Of a DNA stretch of 64,000 nucleotides, positions 51,801 through 61,410 are shown piece after piece. The DNA comes from Streptomyces sp. NBC_01463 (GTDB taxonomy: Bacteria > Actinomycetota > Actinomycetes > Streptomycetales > Streptomycetaceae), in the NCBI GenBank assembly GCA_036227345.1, contig CP109468.1, positions 1,302,001 through 1,366,000 on the forward strand, read 5' to 3'. Each line of letters starts with the position of its first letter. Position 1 is the stretch's first letter. The translations under genes were made by a program, and so were the position numbers. The notes under the pieces were generated by a model. The model did no database searches. It worked only from the letters and a program-made list of their open reading frames with translations, and was not told the origin of the DNA.

Positions 51801-54065
51801 CTAAAGCGTCACCGTGCCCGTTCCCTCCCCCGTGGCTCCCGTCGTCTCCGCGACCACGCGGTACGGGCGGTCCGTGCCCTCGGCGGTGACGGTCAGGCTC
51901 TCCCCGTCCCGGACGATCCGGAACACGGCGGCGGTCTCGCCCGTCAGGTCCGGCACCACGACCGGCCGGCTGTCGTCGCCGGCGCCGAAGACGCGCAGCG
52001 TGAGCCCGTCCAGCCAGTCGCTGTCGGGGCGCTGGTCGTCCGCGCCCCAGGGGAGCACCGCGCCGGGGCGCACCAGGACCGGCAGGCTGTCGAAGCCGTG
52101 GGTCTCGTGGCGCCACACCGGCCCGGTGACCGTCTCGCCGGTCAGCAGGACCGTCCAGGTGCCCTCGGGGACGTAGTACTCGACCTGTCCGTCCTCCGTG
52201 AAGACGGGCGCGACCAGAAGGTCGGGGCCGAGCATGTACTGGCGGTCCAGCATCCGGGTCGTCGGGTCCCCGGGGAACTCCAGCAGCATGGGGCGCATCA
52301 TCGGGATGCCGGTGCGGTGGGCGGTGGCCGCCGCCCCGTACAGGTACGGCATCAGCCGGTGCTTGAGCAGGGTGAACTTCCGGGCGACGTCCACCGCCTC
52401 CTCGCCGAACGCCCACGGCACCCGGTAGGACACGTTGCCGTGCAGCCGGCTGTGCGAGGACATCAGGCCGAAGGCGAGCCAGCGCTTGAAGACGGCCGGG
52501 TCGGGGGTGCCCTCGAAGCCGCCGATGTCATGGCTCCAGAAGCCGAAGCCGGACAGCGAGAGGGAGAGCCCGCCGCGCAGTGACTCGGCCATCGCGGTGA
52601 AGGAGGCGAAGCAGTCGCCGCCCCAGTGCACCGGGTACTGCTGGCCGCCCGCCGTCGCCGAGCGGGCGAAGAGGACCGCCTCGCCGTGGCCGCGCTCCTT
52701 CTCCAGGAGTTCGAAGACCGTGCGGTTGTAGATCTGTGCGTAGTAGTTGTGCATCCGCTCCGGGTCGGAGCCGTCGTGCCAGACGACGTCCGTGGGGATG
52801 CGCTCGCCGAAGTCCGTCTTGAAGCAGTCGACGCCCTGGTCGAGCAGGACCCGCAGTTTGCTGTTGTACCACTCGCACGCGGCGGGGTTGGTGAAGTCGA
52901 CCAGGGCCATGCCCGGCTGCCAGAGGTCCCACTGCCAGATGTCGCCATTGGGCCGGCGCACCAGGTGGCCCAGTTCGGCGCCCTCGGCGAAGAGCGCGGA
53001 CTTCTGGGCGATGTACGGGTTGATCCACATGCTGATCCGCAGGCCGCGTTCCTTGAGCCGGGCCAGCATGCCCTCCGGATCGGGGAAGACCTCGGGGTCC
53101 CACAGGAAGTCCGACCACTGGTACTCCCGCATCCAGAAGCAGTCGAAGTGGAAGACGGACAGCGGGATGTCGCGTTCGGCCATCCCGTCGACGAAGGAGG
53201 TGACGGTCTCCTCGTCGTACGAGGTGCAGAAGGACGTGGTGAGCCACAGTCCGAACGACCAGGCCGGCGGCAGGGCGGGGCGGCCGGTCAGTGCGGTGTA
53301 GCGGGCCAGCACCTCCTTGGGCGTCGGCCCGGCGACGATGTAGTACTCCAGCGACTGGTCCTCGACGCTGAACTGCACCTGGCCGACCGACTCCGAGCCG
53401 ATCTCGAAGGAGACCTTGCCGGGATGGTTGACGAAGACGCCGTAGCCGCGCGAGGAGAGGTAGAACGGGATGTTCTTGTAGGCCAGTTCACTGCTGGTGC
53501 CGCCGTCGGCCTGCCAGATGTCGACGGTCTGGCCGTTCTTGACGTACGGCGTGAAGCGCTCGCCGAGTCCGTAGACGTTCTCGCCCACGTCCAGGGCGAG
53601 TTGGGCGACCATGTGGTGGCTGCCGTCCGGTGTGGTGGCGAAGGCGGTGCCCTTGGCGTCGACGCCGGTCAGCCGGTGGCCCTCGGCGTCGAGGAAGCTC
53701 AGGCCCCAGGGTCCGTCGCCGTCCATGCGCAGGGTCAGCGGGCCGCTGGTGAGTTCGGTGACCGCCCCGTCCCGCCGGGTGCGGGCCCCGGCGGCCGCCG
53801 GGTCGAGGCCGGGCAGCGCGAAGTCCGGTCCGCGGTGGACCCGTCCGGCGTGATGGGTGGCCCGCACGCCGATGACGCCCTCGGCCGGGGAGAAGCAGTC
53901 GACCGTGATGAGCGGGGTGTTGAGGGTGTCGCCGCGCTCGGCGACACGCTTGACCGCCGCGTGGGCGGTGAACCGGTCGTCGCCGACGCGCAGATCGCGG
54001 ATCTCGGTCGCGTAGGAGGCGCGTACGCCCTCACGCATGAGCCAGAAGCCGTCGGTGAACTTCAT
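51801..54065 (-). CDS. yicI: GH31 alpha-xylosidase
   Basis: 754 residues, similar in length to E. coli YicI. The nucleophile Asp is in KTDFGE (Asp418) and the acid/base Asp in HWGGD (Asp484), each two residues from the YicI positions. Other GH31 marks are WSFGLWLTTSF and FHFDCFWM (YicI-like xylosyl site). No signal peptide, so it works in the cytoplasm on imported xylosyl oligosaccharides. AAGGAG before the start. It follows the GH3 gene and is co-transcribed with it. Confidence 0.94.
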   Translation of the reverse strand: MKFTDGFWLMREGVRASYATEIRDLRVGDDRFTAHAAVKRVAERGDTLNTPLITVDCFSPAEGVIGVRATHHAGRVHRGPDFALPGLDPAAAGARTRRDGAVTELTSGPLTLRMDGDGPWGLSFLDAEGHRLTGVDAKGTAFATTPDGSHHMVAQLALDVGENVYGLGERFTPYVKNGQTVDIWQADGGTSSELAYKNIPFYLSSRGYGVFVNHPGKVSFEIGSESVGQVQFSVEDQSLEYYIVAGPTPKEVLARYTALTGRPALPPAWSFGLWLTTSFCTSYDEETVTSFVDGMAERDIPLSVFHFDCFWMREYQWSDFLWDPEVFPDPEGMLARLKERGLRISMWINPYIAQKSALFAEGAELGHLVRRPNGDIWQWDLWQPGMALVDFTNPAACEWYNSKLRVLLDQGVDCFKTDFGERIPTDVVWHDGSDPERMHNYYAQIYNRTVFELLEKERGHGEAVLFARSATAGGQQYPVHWGGDCFASFTAMAESLRGGLSLSLSGFGFWSHDIGGFEGTPDPAVFKRWLAFGLMSSHSRLHGNVSYRVPWAFGEEAVDVARKFTLLKHRLMPYLYGAAATAHRTGIPMMRPMLLEFPGDPTTRMLDRQYMLGPDLLVAPVFTEDGQVEYYVPEGTWTVLLTGETVTGPVWRHETHGFDSLPVLVRPGAVLPWGADDQRPDSDWLDGLTLRVFGAGDDSRPVVVPDLTGETAAVFRIVRDGESLTVTAEGTDRPYRVVAETTGATGEGTGTVTL

Positions 54066-54126
54066 GCGGACTCCTTGCCGGGGGCAGCCGGCGGGACGGG
54101 AACAGGGGTGCGTGGAGCGGCCGGGT

Positions 54127-57021
54127 TCACTCGTCGTCCCCGGTGAAGCCGATCCGGGCGAGGCGGACCGTGCCGCGCAGCGTGACGCGCAGATCGCCGG
54201 TGCCACGGGCGCTCAGCGCGGCCGGCACGGTGCGGTGGTCGTACGGTCCGGACGTGGCGGCGACGGGGACGGTGACCGTGGTCCCGCCGACGGTGACCAG
54301 GACCTCCCCCTCCCCCGCGGCGGACACCTCGATCCCCCGCACTCCGGCAGCGAAGTCGCAGCGGCGGTAGAGGAGTTCGTTGCTCTCCGCGACGGCGGTG
54401 ACGGCGTCGCCGTCCGTCCTCGTCCGGTCGGTGATCTCGGTGCCCAGCTGCTCGTCGTAGTCGGCCGCGTCCAGACCGCGGGCCAGGACCGGCCGCGGTC
54501 CGGAGGGTTCGCCGTCGACGGTGACGACGGCGACGGTCCTGATGTCGGTGCTGGAGGCGCCCGCCTGGATCTCGTACGCGCCGGGCTCGACCGTCCAGCG
54601 GCCGTGCGCGACGTCCCAGTGACCGAGCTCGGTGACCGGGACGGTGAAGTCCACGCGCTCGGCGGCGCCGGGTGCCAGGTGCAGCCGGCGGTGGCCGGCC
54701 AGCTGGCGCAGCGGCCGGACGACGGACGGGGCCACCGCCCGTACGTACAGCTGGGCGACCTCGTCGGCGGCGACGGTGCCGGTGTTGGTGACGGTGAGCG
54801 AGACGCTCAGCCGGTCGCCCTCGCGGTCGGCGGTCAGGGAGCTGTAGGTGAACTCGCTGTAGGAGAGGCCGTGGCCGAACGGGTAGAGCGGGGTGCCCTC
54901 GTAGTAGAGGTACGTCTGCCGGGAGCCGATGATGTCGTAGTCCAGCAGGCCGGGCAGCTCCGCGTCGGAGGTGTACCAGGTCTGCGGCAGCCGGCCGGCC
55001 GGGGAGACGTCGCCCGCCAGGACGCGGGCGAGCGCGGTTCCGGCGGACTGGCCGCCGTGCGCGGTCCACAGCAGGGCGGGGAGCGTGGCCGCCGCGTCGG
55101 TGAGGGCGTACGGGTAGGCGGAGGTGACCGCGAGCACGGTGCGCGGGTTGGCGGCGTGGGCGGCGCGCCAGAGGCGTTCCTGCTGGGCCGGGAGGTCGAG
55201 GGTGGTGCGGTCCTCGGTCTCGCGGCCGTTGATGTGCGGGTCGTTGCCGGCGACCACGATCACCGTGTCGGCGGCGGCCGCGGCGCGGGAGACGGCGTCC
55301 TCGCCCCGCTGGGTCACCTCCAGCTCGAAGACCGTCCCGGCAGCCGGAACCGAGCCGGAGGCTCCTTCGCCGGGGCCGGAAACTTCTTCGCCCGGCGCGG
55401 CAACCTTTACGCCGTCGGCGGCGACAGAGACATACCTACCCGTTCCCACGTGCAGAAGGCGGTGCCCGCCCGCATGCCCCTCCGCCGCCTCCAGACGGAA
55501 CGTCTCCTGGACGATCCAGCCGCCCGGCTCGTCCGCGGAGGCGCGTACGTACCCGTCCTCGGCGACCGAGAGATAGCGGCCGGCCGGTTCCCGCAGGGTG
55601 ATCACGCCGTCGCCCCAGTCGACGAGCGCCAGCTCGGACGGGGTGTCGCCGCAGGTCAGCGGGGGCAGGTCGGTACGGCCCGCGAGCAGCGCCGGGTCGA
55701 GGGCGCCTTCCGCGCCGCGCACCGGTTCCGCGCCCGCCGCCGCCTCGGGAATCCGCAGCCAGCCGTCCGCGCACCTCAGCCGGACCAGGTCGGTGCCCTC
55801 CTCGAAGACGACGTGCTCCGCGCCGAAGCGTTCCCGGAGGCCGTCCAGCGGGGTGGAGCGGTGGATCAGCGTGCCGCTGTACCAGTCGAGTTTGCAGGCG
55901 TCCGCGAGGAGTCCGACGACGGCGACGGTCTCGCCTGCTGCGGGGTCGAGCGGCAGCAGGCCCTCGTTCCTGAGCAGTACGACGGCCTGCTCGGCGGCCT
56001 CCAGGGCGAGCGCCCGGTGCTCCTCGGTGTCGAAGTCGGCGGTGTCCGCGTACGGGTCGAGCTCCGGGTCGAACTCGCCGAGCGAGAAGCGCAGTTCGAG
56101 CAGCCGGCGGACGGCGGTGTCGATGTCGTGCTCGTCGAGGAGTCCGCGTTCCAGGGCGCCCTTGACGCGGCCGGTCATGACGGACGAGTCCTGGCCGTGG
56201 TCGGTGAAGCTGTCGACACCCGCGCGCAGCGAGGCGGCCGTGGCCTCCTCGTGGGTGTCGAAGTAGTGCTCGGAGTCGACGAGGTTGGACGGCGCCCCGG
56301 CGTCCGAGCAGACCACGAGGGACCGGTCGGTCCAGGCGCGCAGCTGCTGGGACAGGAGCGGCGAGAGGTGGTTGGGCCGCCCGTTGACCAGGTTGTACGC
56401 CGGCATGACCCCGGCCACCGCGCCCGCCCGCACGGCGTCGCGGAAGGCCTTGAGGTCGTACTCGTGCAGGACCCGCGGGCGGACGGAGGACGAGGCGGTG
56501 TCGCGGTCGGTCTCGTTGTTGTGGGCGAGCCAGTGCTTGAGGACGGGGGCGGTCCGCCAGTAGAGCGGATGGTCGCCGCGCAGTCCCCGGGTGTACGCGA
56601 CCGCGATGGCGGAGGTCAGTCCGGCGTCCTCCGAGTACCCCTCCTCGCCGCGCCCCCACAGCGGGTGGCGCAGCAGATTCACGGTAGGGGCCCAGACGTT
56701 GAGGCCGACGCGGTCGTCCTGGGCGCGCTTGGCGCGGACCTCGTTGCCGACCGCCTCGCCGACGCGGCGCACCAGTTCGCCGTTCCAGGTGGCGCCCAGC
56801 CCGACGGCCTGCGGGAACATCGTCGCCGGCCCCATCCAGGCGACGCCGTGCAGGGCCTCCTGCCCGGTCCGGAAGGCGCCGAGCCCGAGCCGGCCGACCG
56901 CGGGTGCGAACTGGTGCAGCATCGCGATGCGCTCGTCGAGCGTGAGCCGCTGAAGCAGATCGTCGACGCGCTTGGCGAAGGGCAGCTGCGGGTCGCGGAA
57001 GGGCTGCGGTTGTTCCGTCAC
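54127..57021 (-). CDS. GH3 beta-glucosidase with inserted beta domain
   Basis: 964 residues. N-terminal TIM-barrel (about 1-345) with nucleophile Asp240 in VVCSDAG. A C-terminal GH3 domain is interrupted by about 150 residues (about 415-570) resembling a fascin-like beta-trefoil (GRYLSVAEDGYVRASADE; GTGRYVSVAADG). A fibronectin-III type domain (about 735-830) and a final beta-sandwich (about 845-964) follow. GTG start with AAGGGG. No signal peptide. It would remove beta-linked glucose or xylose from imported oligosaccharides. Confidence 0.92.
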   Translation of the reverse strand: MTEQPQPFRDPQLPFAKRVDDLLQRLTLDERIAMLHQFAPAVGRLGLGAFRTGQEALHGVAWMGPATMFPQAVGLGATWNGELVRRVGEAVGNEVRAKRAQDDRVGLNVWAPTVNLLRHPLWGRGEEGYSEDAGLTSAIAVAYTRGLRGDHPLYWRTAPVLKHWLAHNNETDRDTASSSVRPRVLHEYDLKAFRDAVRAGAVAGVMPAYNLVNGRPNHLSPLLSQQLRAWTDRSLVVCSDAGAPSNLVDSEHYFDTHEEATAASLRAGVDSFTDHGQDSSVMTGRVKGALERGLLDEHDIDTAVRRLLELRFSLGEFDPELDPYADTADFDTEEHRALALEAAEQAVVLLRNEGLLPLDPAAGETVAVVGLLADACKLDWYSGTLIHRSTPLDGLRERFGAEHVVFEEGTDLVRLRCADGWLRIPEAAAGAEPVRGAEGALDPALLAGRTDLPPLTCGDTPSELALVDWGDGVITLREPAGRYLSVAEDGYVRASADEPGGWIVQETFRLEAAEGHAGGHRLLHVGTGRYVSVAADGVKVAAPGEEVSGPGEGASGSVPAAGTVFELEVTQRGEDAVSRAAAAADTVIVVAGNDPHINGRETEDRTTLDLPAQQERLWRAAHAANPRTVLAVTSAYPYALTDAAATLPALLWTAHGGQSAGTALARVLAGDVSPAGRLPQTWYTSDAELPGLLDYDIIGSRQTYLYYEGTPLYPFGHGLSYSEFTYSSLTADREGDRLSVSLTVTNTGTVAADEVAQLYVRAVAPSVVRPLRQLAGHRRLHLAPGAAERVDFTVPVTELGHWDVAHGRWTVEPGAYEIQAGASSTDIRTVAVVTVDGEPSGPRPVLARGLDAADYDEQLGTEITDRTRTDGDAVTAVAESNELLYRRCDFAAGVRGIEVSAAGEGEVLVTVGGTTVTVPVAATSGPYDHRTVPAALSARGTGDLRVTLRGTVRLARIGFTGDDE

Positions 57022-57101
57022 GTGCGGGTCCCCTTGGAGAGGTGGGAGGTTTTCCGGTGCCAGTGCCTCGTGCGAGCGGCCGAGGAGCCTCGGAAGATCT
57101 T

Positions 57102-57115
57102 TCGAAGCGCTTCGA
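57102..57115. promoter_or_regulatory. LacI-type operator TCGAAGCGCTTCGA (site 1)
   Basis: 14-bp perfect palindrome about 80 bases before the GH3 gene. Extended context on the minus strand, CATCGAAGCGCTTCGAAAGA, nearly equals site 2. Confidence 0.85.
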
Positions 57116-57272
57116 TGCTCTGTGGCCAACCCCGCACGTGTCAAGGCCTCGCACCTGACCTCCGTACGCCGCACGCCCCCATTGCGCCGGGAAACGGTTC
57201 GGAAACAGGTCGGAGGAATCTCGAAACGGACTCTTGTGCGGCAAGGGACCTTCACTTAACCTCGCTGCAACA

Positions 57273-57286
57273 TCGAAGCGCTTCGA
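57273..57286. promoter_or_regulatory. LacI-type operator TCGAAGCGCTTCGA (site 2)
   Basis: Second copy, on the plus strand as CATCGAAGCGCTTCGACAGA, about 190 bases before the transporter gene. GTTTCGATGG follows as a half-site. CGAA...TTCG with a CG centre is typical of LacI-family sugar repressors. Confidence 0.85.
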
Positions 57287-57477
57287 CAGAGTTTCGATGG
57301 GGCGCCCGGCGCCCGTGATTTCCCGGGACGGCGACAGGTTCTGCCGCCCGGCTGTTGAACCGCTTCACCTGGGGCCGGTCACACCGGCCCAGCCAGCAAC
57401 GCCCCACCTCAGACACAGGAACCGAACGGCGGTCGCCCGCCACGTGTCGTCCTGGTGCGCCTCGAAGGGTTGACGCA

Positions 57478-59151
57478 ATGACGCCGAATTCCTCCCCCTC
57501 CTCCACGGCTCCGAGCCGGAGAAGCTTCCTCGCCACGGGCGCGGTCGCCGCCGTCGCCGTGGCCGGCGGGGTACCGCTGCTCGCCGCGTGCGGCGGCTCC
57601 GGCTCCGGTTCCGGGAGCAAGGAGGGCGCGACAACGGGCAAGGCCCTCAAGAAGGTTGTGCCGTCCTACGCCCCGCTGAACCTGGTCCAGCCCGATGTCG
57701 CGAGCGTCAACGGTTCGAGCCCCGGCTTCACCAAGCTGCCCGACCCGCTGGTCGTCTCGGTGAAGTCGGTCCCCGGCAAGGGCTCGAAGTTCCGGGTCAT
57801 GACGCCGCTGTGGGGAACGGTCCCGAAGAAGAACAACCCGTACTACACGGCCGTGAACAAGGCCGTCGGCGCCACGCTCGACTTCGACCCGCAGGACGGC
57901 AACACCTACCAGGACAAGATCGGCGCGGTCCTCGCCGGTTCCGACATCCCGGACGTCATGACCATCCCGGGCTGGAACATGGTGGGCCAGATCCGCAACG
58001 CGATCAGCGCCAAGTTCGCGGACCTGTCCCCCTTCCTGGCGGGCGACGCCGTCAAGAAGTACCCGAACCTGGCGAACATCCCGACGGGCGCCTGGCAGTA
58101 CTCCGTCTTCGGCGGCAAGCTGCGCGGCCTGCCCATGCCGACGCCGGTCATCGGCAACGCGATCTTCTACCGCAAGGACCTGATCGGCTCCGGCCCCGTG
58201 CCGGCCAGCGCGGACGACCTGCTGGCCTTCGGCAAGGAGTACACCGCTCCCAAGAAGAAGGTGTGGGCCTTCGACGACCTCTGGACCTGCATCCAGAAGA
58301 TCTACGGCCTGCTGCCCGACGCGCCGCACTACTGGCAGCTGGAGAACGGCAAGCTGGTCCACAAGATCGAGACGAAGGAGTACCGCGAGGCACTCGCCTT
58401 CGCCCGCAAGCTCCACGACGGCGGGTACGTCCACCCGGACGCCGAGGCCAACAAGGACGCCGACGCCAAGATCCGCTTCACCAGCGGCCACGTGGTCATG
58501 TACAACGACGGCACCGGCGGCTGGAAGGGCATGGTCACCGAACAGGCCACCGCCAACCCGAAGTTCGACATGCAGGCACTGGACTTCTTCAACCAGGACG
58601 GCGGCAAGCCGGTCCTGTGGCAGGACGACCCTGCCGGCATCTTCACCTTCCTCAGCAAGAAGCTCTCCAAGGCGCAGATCGAGGAGTTCCTCGCGATCGC
58701 CGACTACGCGGCGGCGCCGTACGGCACCGAGGAGTTCATGCTCACCAACTACGGCGTGAAGGGCACCCACTACACGCTGAAGGACGGTGCGCCGACCTTC
58801 ACCCCGCAGGGTGTCCAGGAGGCGCAGCCCTCCACCTTCCTCTTCCTCGCCTCGCCCCCGACCTCCATCGCCTACCCGGACCAGCCGCAGCTGGCCAAGG
58901 ACTACGCGGGCTGGATGGCGCGCCAGGCCCCGAACATCAAGAAGCCGCTCTTCTTCGGCATGCAGGTCGTCGAACCTCAGCGGTACGCCTCCCTGTACAC
59001 CCCCTTCGACGACCTCCAGAAGGACATCCGCCGGGGGCGCAAGAAGGTCAGCGACATCGACGAGGCCGTCAATACCTGGAAGAAGAGCGGCGGCGACAAG
59101 CTGCGCGACTGGTACCAGGACATCCTCGACAAGAACGGCTCCGGCAACTGA
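57478..59151 (+). CDS. Oligosaccharide-binding lipoprotein of ABC importer
   Basis: 557 residues. A twin-arginine type export signal (SRRSFLATG) with lipobox LLAAC (Cys38) places it on the outer membrane face. The rest is a large periplasmic-type sugar-binding fold of family 1 (WGTVPKKNNPYY, DIPDVMTIPGWNM). First gene of the rightward operon, with GAAGGG upstream. A hairpin follows it, which may favour its expression over the permeases. Confidence 0.93.
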   Translation: MTPNSSPSSTAPSRRSFLATGAVAAVAVAGGVPLLAACGGSGSGSGSKEGATTGKALKKVVPSYAPLNLVQPDVASVNGSSPGFTKLPDPLVVSVKSVPGKGSKFRVMTPLWGTVPKKNNPYYTAVNKAVGATLDFDPQDGNTYQDKIGAVLAGSDIPDVMTIPGWNMVGQIRNAISAKFADLSPFLAGDAVKKYPNLANIPTGAWQYSVFGGKLRGLPMPTPVIGNAIFYRKDLIGSGPVPASADDLLAFGKEYTAPKKKVWAFDDLWTCIQKIYGLLPDAPHYWQLENGKLVHKIETKEYREALAFARKLHDGGYVHPDAEANKDADAKIRFTSGHVVMYNDGTGGWKGMVTEQATANPKFDMQALDFFNQDGGKPVLWQDDPAGIFTFLSKKLSKAQIEEFLAIADYAAAPYGTEEFMLTNYGVKGTHYTLKDGAPTFTPQGVQEAQPSTFLFLASPPTSIAYPDQPQLAKDYAGWMARQAPNIKKPLFFGMQVVEPQRYASLYTPFDDLQKDIRRGRKKVSDIDEAVNTWKKSGGDKLRDWYQDILDKNGSGN

Positions 59152-59191
59152 CGCGTACCAGGCACAGCAGCCGTACGCAGGACAGCACGAG

Positions 59192-59220
59192 GGCCGCCGG
59201 GCGCACGACCCCCGGCGGCC
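59192..59220 (+). promoter_or_regulatory. Hairpin between binding protein and permease genes
   Basis: 10-bp stem GGCCGCCGGG / CCCGGCGGCC with a 9-base loop. In sugar ABC operons such hairpins often stabilise the binding-protein mRNA or reduce read-through. Confidence 0.55.
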
Positions 59221-59251
59221 AGGGCGGAGAGCACGACATGGGGAGCACACG

Positions 59252-60379
59252 GTGAAGCCACGGGCCACGGTCGCGACCGACCCGGACCGCACCGCCGACG
59301 GGGCCGACGCCCCGGCCGGCGGCGGCGGTGACGGAGACGGAAAAAGCGGCAGGGAAGACAGCGTCGGAAGGGCGGGCGGGGCGCGGACGACCCGCAGCCG
59401 CCGTACCCGTTCGCCGAGGAGCGGACCGGCGAGGGCCGGGACCGGATCCGGACCGCAGGCGGGCGGCATCACCTGGCGGCAACGGCTGCGGCGCGACCGC
59501 ACCCTGGTGCTGATGACCCTGCCGGCCATCGCCCTGCTGCTGATCTTCAACTACATCCCGCTGCTCGGGAACATCGTGGCCTTCCAGGACTACGACGTGT
59601 ACGACCTGGGCATCACCGGCAGTCCCTTCGTCGGCTTCGACAACTTCACCCGGATCTTCGAGGACTACCGCTTCTGGGAAGTCCTCATCAACACCCTGGT
59701 CATCTTCGTCACCCAGCTCGTCCTGTTCTTCCCCATCCCGATCGCCATCGCACTGCTGGTCAACACGATCATGAGCGCACGGGTGCGGGCCTGGGTCCAG
59801 GCGGTCGTCTATCTGCCGCACTTCTTCTCCTGGGTGCTCGTCGTCACCGTCTTCCAGCAGATGTTCGGCGGCGCCGGGCTGGTCGCCCAGTGGCTGCGCG
59901 AGCACGGCCACGAAGGCTTCGACCTGATGACCAACCCAGGGTTCTTCAAGTTCCTGGTCTCCGCCCAGGCGGTCTGGAAGGACGCGGGCTGGGGTGTGAT
60001 CGTCTTCCTCGCCGCGCTCGCCGCCGTCAACACCGATCTGTACGAGGCCGCGGCCGTGGACGGCGCCGGCCGGTGGCGCCGCATGTGGCACGTCACGCTG
60101 CCCGCGCTGCGTCCGGTCATCGCGCTCCTGCTCGTCCTGCGGGTCGGCAGCGCGCTCAACCTCGACTTCGAGCAGATCCTGCTCCAGCGCGACCAGGTCG
60201 GCGCCGGAGCGTCCGAGATCCTCGACACCTACATCTGGTGGACGGGCATCAAGACCGGCGACTTCGGCTACGCGGCCGCCGCCGGCATCTTCAAGGGGCT
60301 GTTCAGCGTCGCCATGGTGCTGGGTGCCAACAAGGTCGCCCACATGCTGGGCGAGCAGGGGGTGTACTCCAAGAAATGA
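59252..60379 (+). CDS. Sugar ABC permease 1
   Basis: 375 residues: a disordered Arg/Gly-rich cytosolic N-terminus of about 70 residues, then six membrane helices and the EAA-type coupling loop YEAAAVDGAGRWRRMWHVTLP. LplB/MalF-like. GTG start with GGGAG upstream; the start is uncertain within the low-complexity N-terminus. No ATPase gene is nearby, so a shared MsiK-type ATPase probably drives it. Confidence 0.92.
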   Translation: MKPRATVATDPDRTADGADAPAGGGGDGDGKSGREDSVGRAGGARTTRSRRTRSPRSGPARAGTGSGPQAGGITWRQRLRRDRTLVLMTLPAIALLLIFNYIPLLGNIVAFQDYDVYDLGITGSPFVGFDNFTRIFEDYRFWEVLINTLVIFVTQLVLFFPIPIAIALLVNTIMSARVRAWVQAVVYLPHFFSWVLVVTVFQQMFGGAGLVAQWLREHGHEGFDLMTNPGFFKFLVSAQAVWKDAGWGVIVFLAALAAVNTDLYEAAAVDGAGRWRRMWHVTLPALRPVIALLLVLRVGSALNLDFEQILLQRDQVGAGASEILDTYIWWTGIKTGDFGYAAAAGIFKGLFSVAMVLGANKVAHMLGEQGVYSKK

Positions 60380-61347
60380 CAACTCTCCTGGAACTCGAGA
60401 AGGACCCGGCCGGACCCGCGCCGCGCGCGGAGACCCCGCTCCAGCGTGCCCTCCGGACGGAGCCGCGTCCGGTGTGGGAGGAGGAGCCCACCAAGGCGGG
60501 CCTCGCCTTCAAGGGCTTCGGCCTCGTCGCGATCTGCGCGGTCGTGATCGTCCCGATCTGGGTGGTGCTCGTCACCAGCCTCTCCGACACCAAGGCCATC
60601 AACGACGCGGGCGGACTGGTCGTCTGGCCCAGGAGCATCACCTTCGTCGCGTACAAGGAGCTCCTCAGCGGGGGTGCGGTGACGCGTGCGGCGGCCGTGA
60701 GCGTGGGCCTCACCGTCGTCGGCACCGCGGTCAGCATGGTGGTCTCGATCCTGTGCGCGTACGGGCTGAGCCGCCGCGACTCTTACGCCCACCGGCCGCT
60801 GCTGATGACGCTGATGGCGACGATGTTCTTCGGCGCCGGCCTCATCCCGACCTATCTGCTGGTCACCGGCATCGGGCTGAGCGACAGCTACTGGTCGATG
60901 ATCCTGCCCAGCGCGATCAGCGTCTTCAACGTGCTGGTCCTGCGCGGCTTCTTCATGGACACCGCGCCCGAACTCATCGACGCGGCCCGCATCGACGGGG
61001 CCGGCGAGTGGCGGATCCTGCTCCAGATCATCATGCCGCTGTCGCGTGCGGTGATCGCCGTGATCTCGCTTTTCTACGCGGTGGGTTACTGGAGCCAGTG
61101 GTTCAACGCGATGCTCTACATCCAGGACAGCGAGAAGTACCCGCTGCAGATGATCCTGCGTCAGCTGGTCCTCCAGCACCAGGTGCCGCCGGGTGCCATG
61201 GGCGCGGCGGTCAGCAACGGGTCGATCAACAGCCTGGCCGTGCAGATGGCCGTCATGATCCTCGCCCTGATCCCGGTCGCGATCCTGTCGCCGTTCGTCC
61301 AGAAGCACTTCCAGAAGGGCATGCTCACCGGCGCCGTGAAGGGCTGA
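60376..61347 (+). CDS. Sugar ABC permease 2
   Basis: 323 residues with six membrane helices and the coupling loop LIDAARIDGAGEWRILLQIIMP, MalG/YtcP-like. Start overlaps the first permease stop (ATGA), so the pair is made together. Confidence 0.94.
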   Translation: MTTLLELEKDPAGPAPRAETPLQRALRTEPRPVWEEEPTKAGLAFKGFGLVAICAVVIVPIWVVLVTSLSDTKAINDAGGLVVWPRSITFVAYKELLSGGAVTRAAAVSVGLTVVGTAVSMVVSILCAYGLSRRDSYAHRPLLMTLMATMFFGAGLIPTYLLVTGIGLSDSYWSMILPSAISVFNVLVLRGFFMDTAPELIDAARIDGAGEWRILLQIIMPLSRAVIAVISLFYAVGYWSQWFNAMLYIQDSEKYPLQMILRQLVLQHQVPPGAMGAAVSNGSINSLAVQMAVMILALIPVAILSPFVQKHFQKGMLTGAVKG

Positions 61348-61410
61348 TCCGCCCCGCGGCCCCGGCCCCCCCCCTGTCTCCCCTCCCCCCGTCCGGAAGG
61401 TGTTCTCGCC

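Larger units (their letters stand above)
57022..57477. other. Divergent control region of xyloglucan locus
   Basis: About 455 bases between the leftward GH3-GH31 genes and the rightward transporter genes. It holds two TCGAAGCGCTTCGA palindromes and no credible gene. Confidence 0.75.

Noticed and set aside
54037..57318. A 1093-codon open frame opposite the GH3 gene
   Set aside because: It mirrors the GH3 coding strand, is Gly/Arg/Asp-rich without motifs, and lacks a ribosome site. Long antisense frames are normal in DNA this GC-rich.
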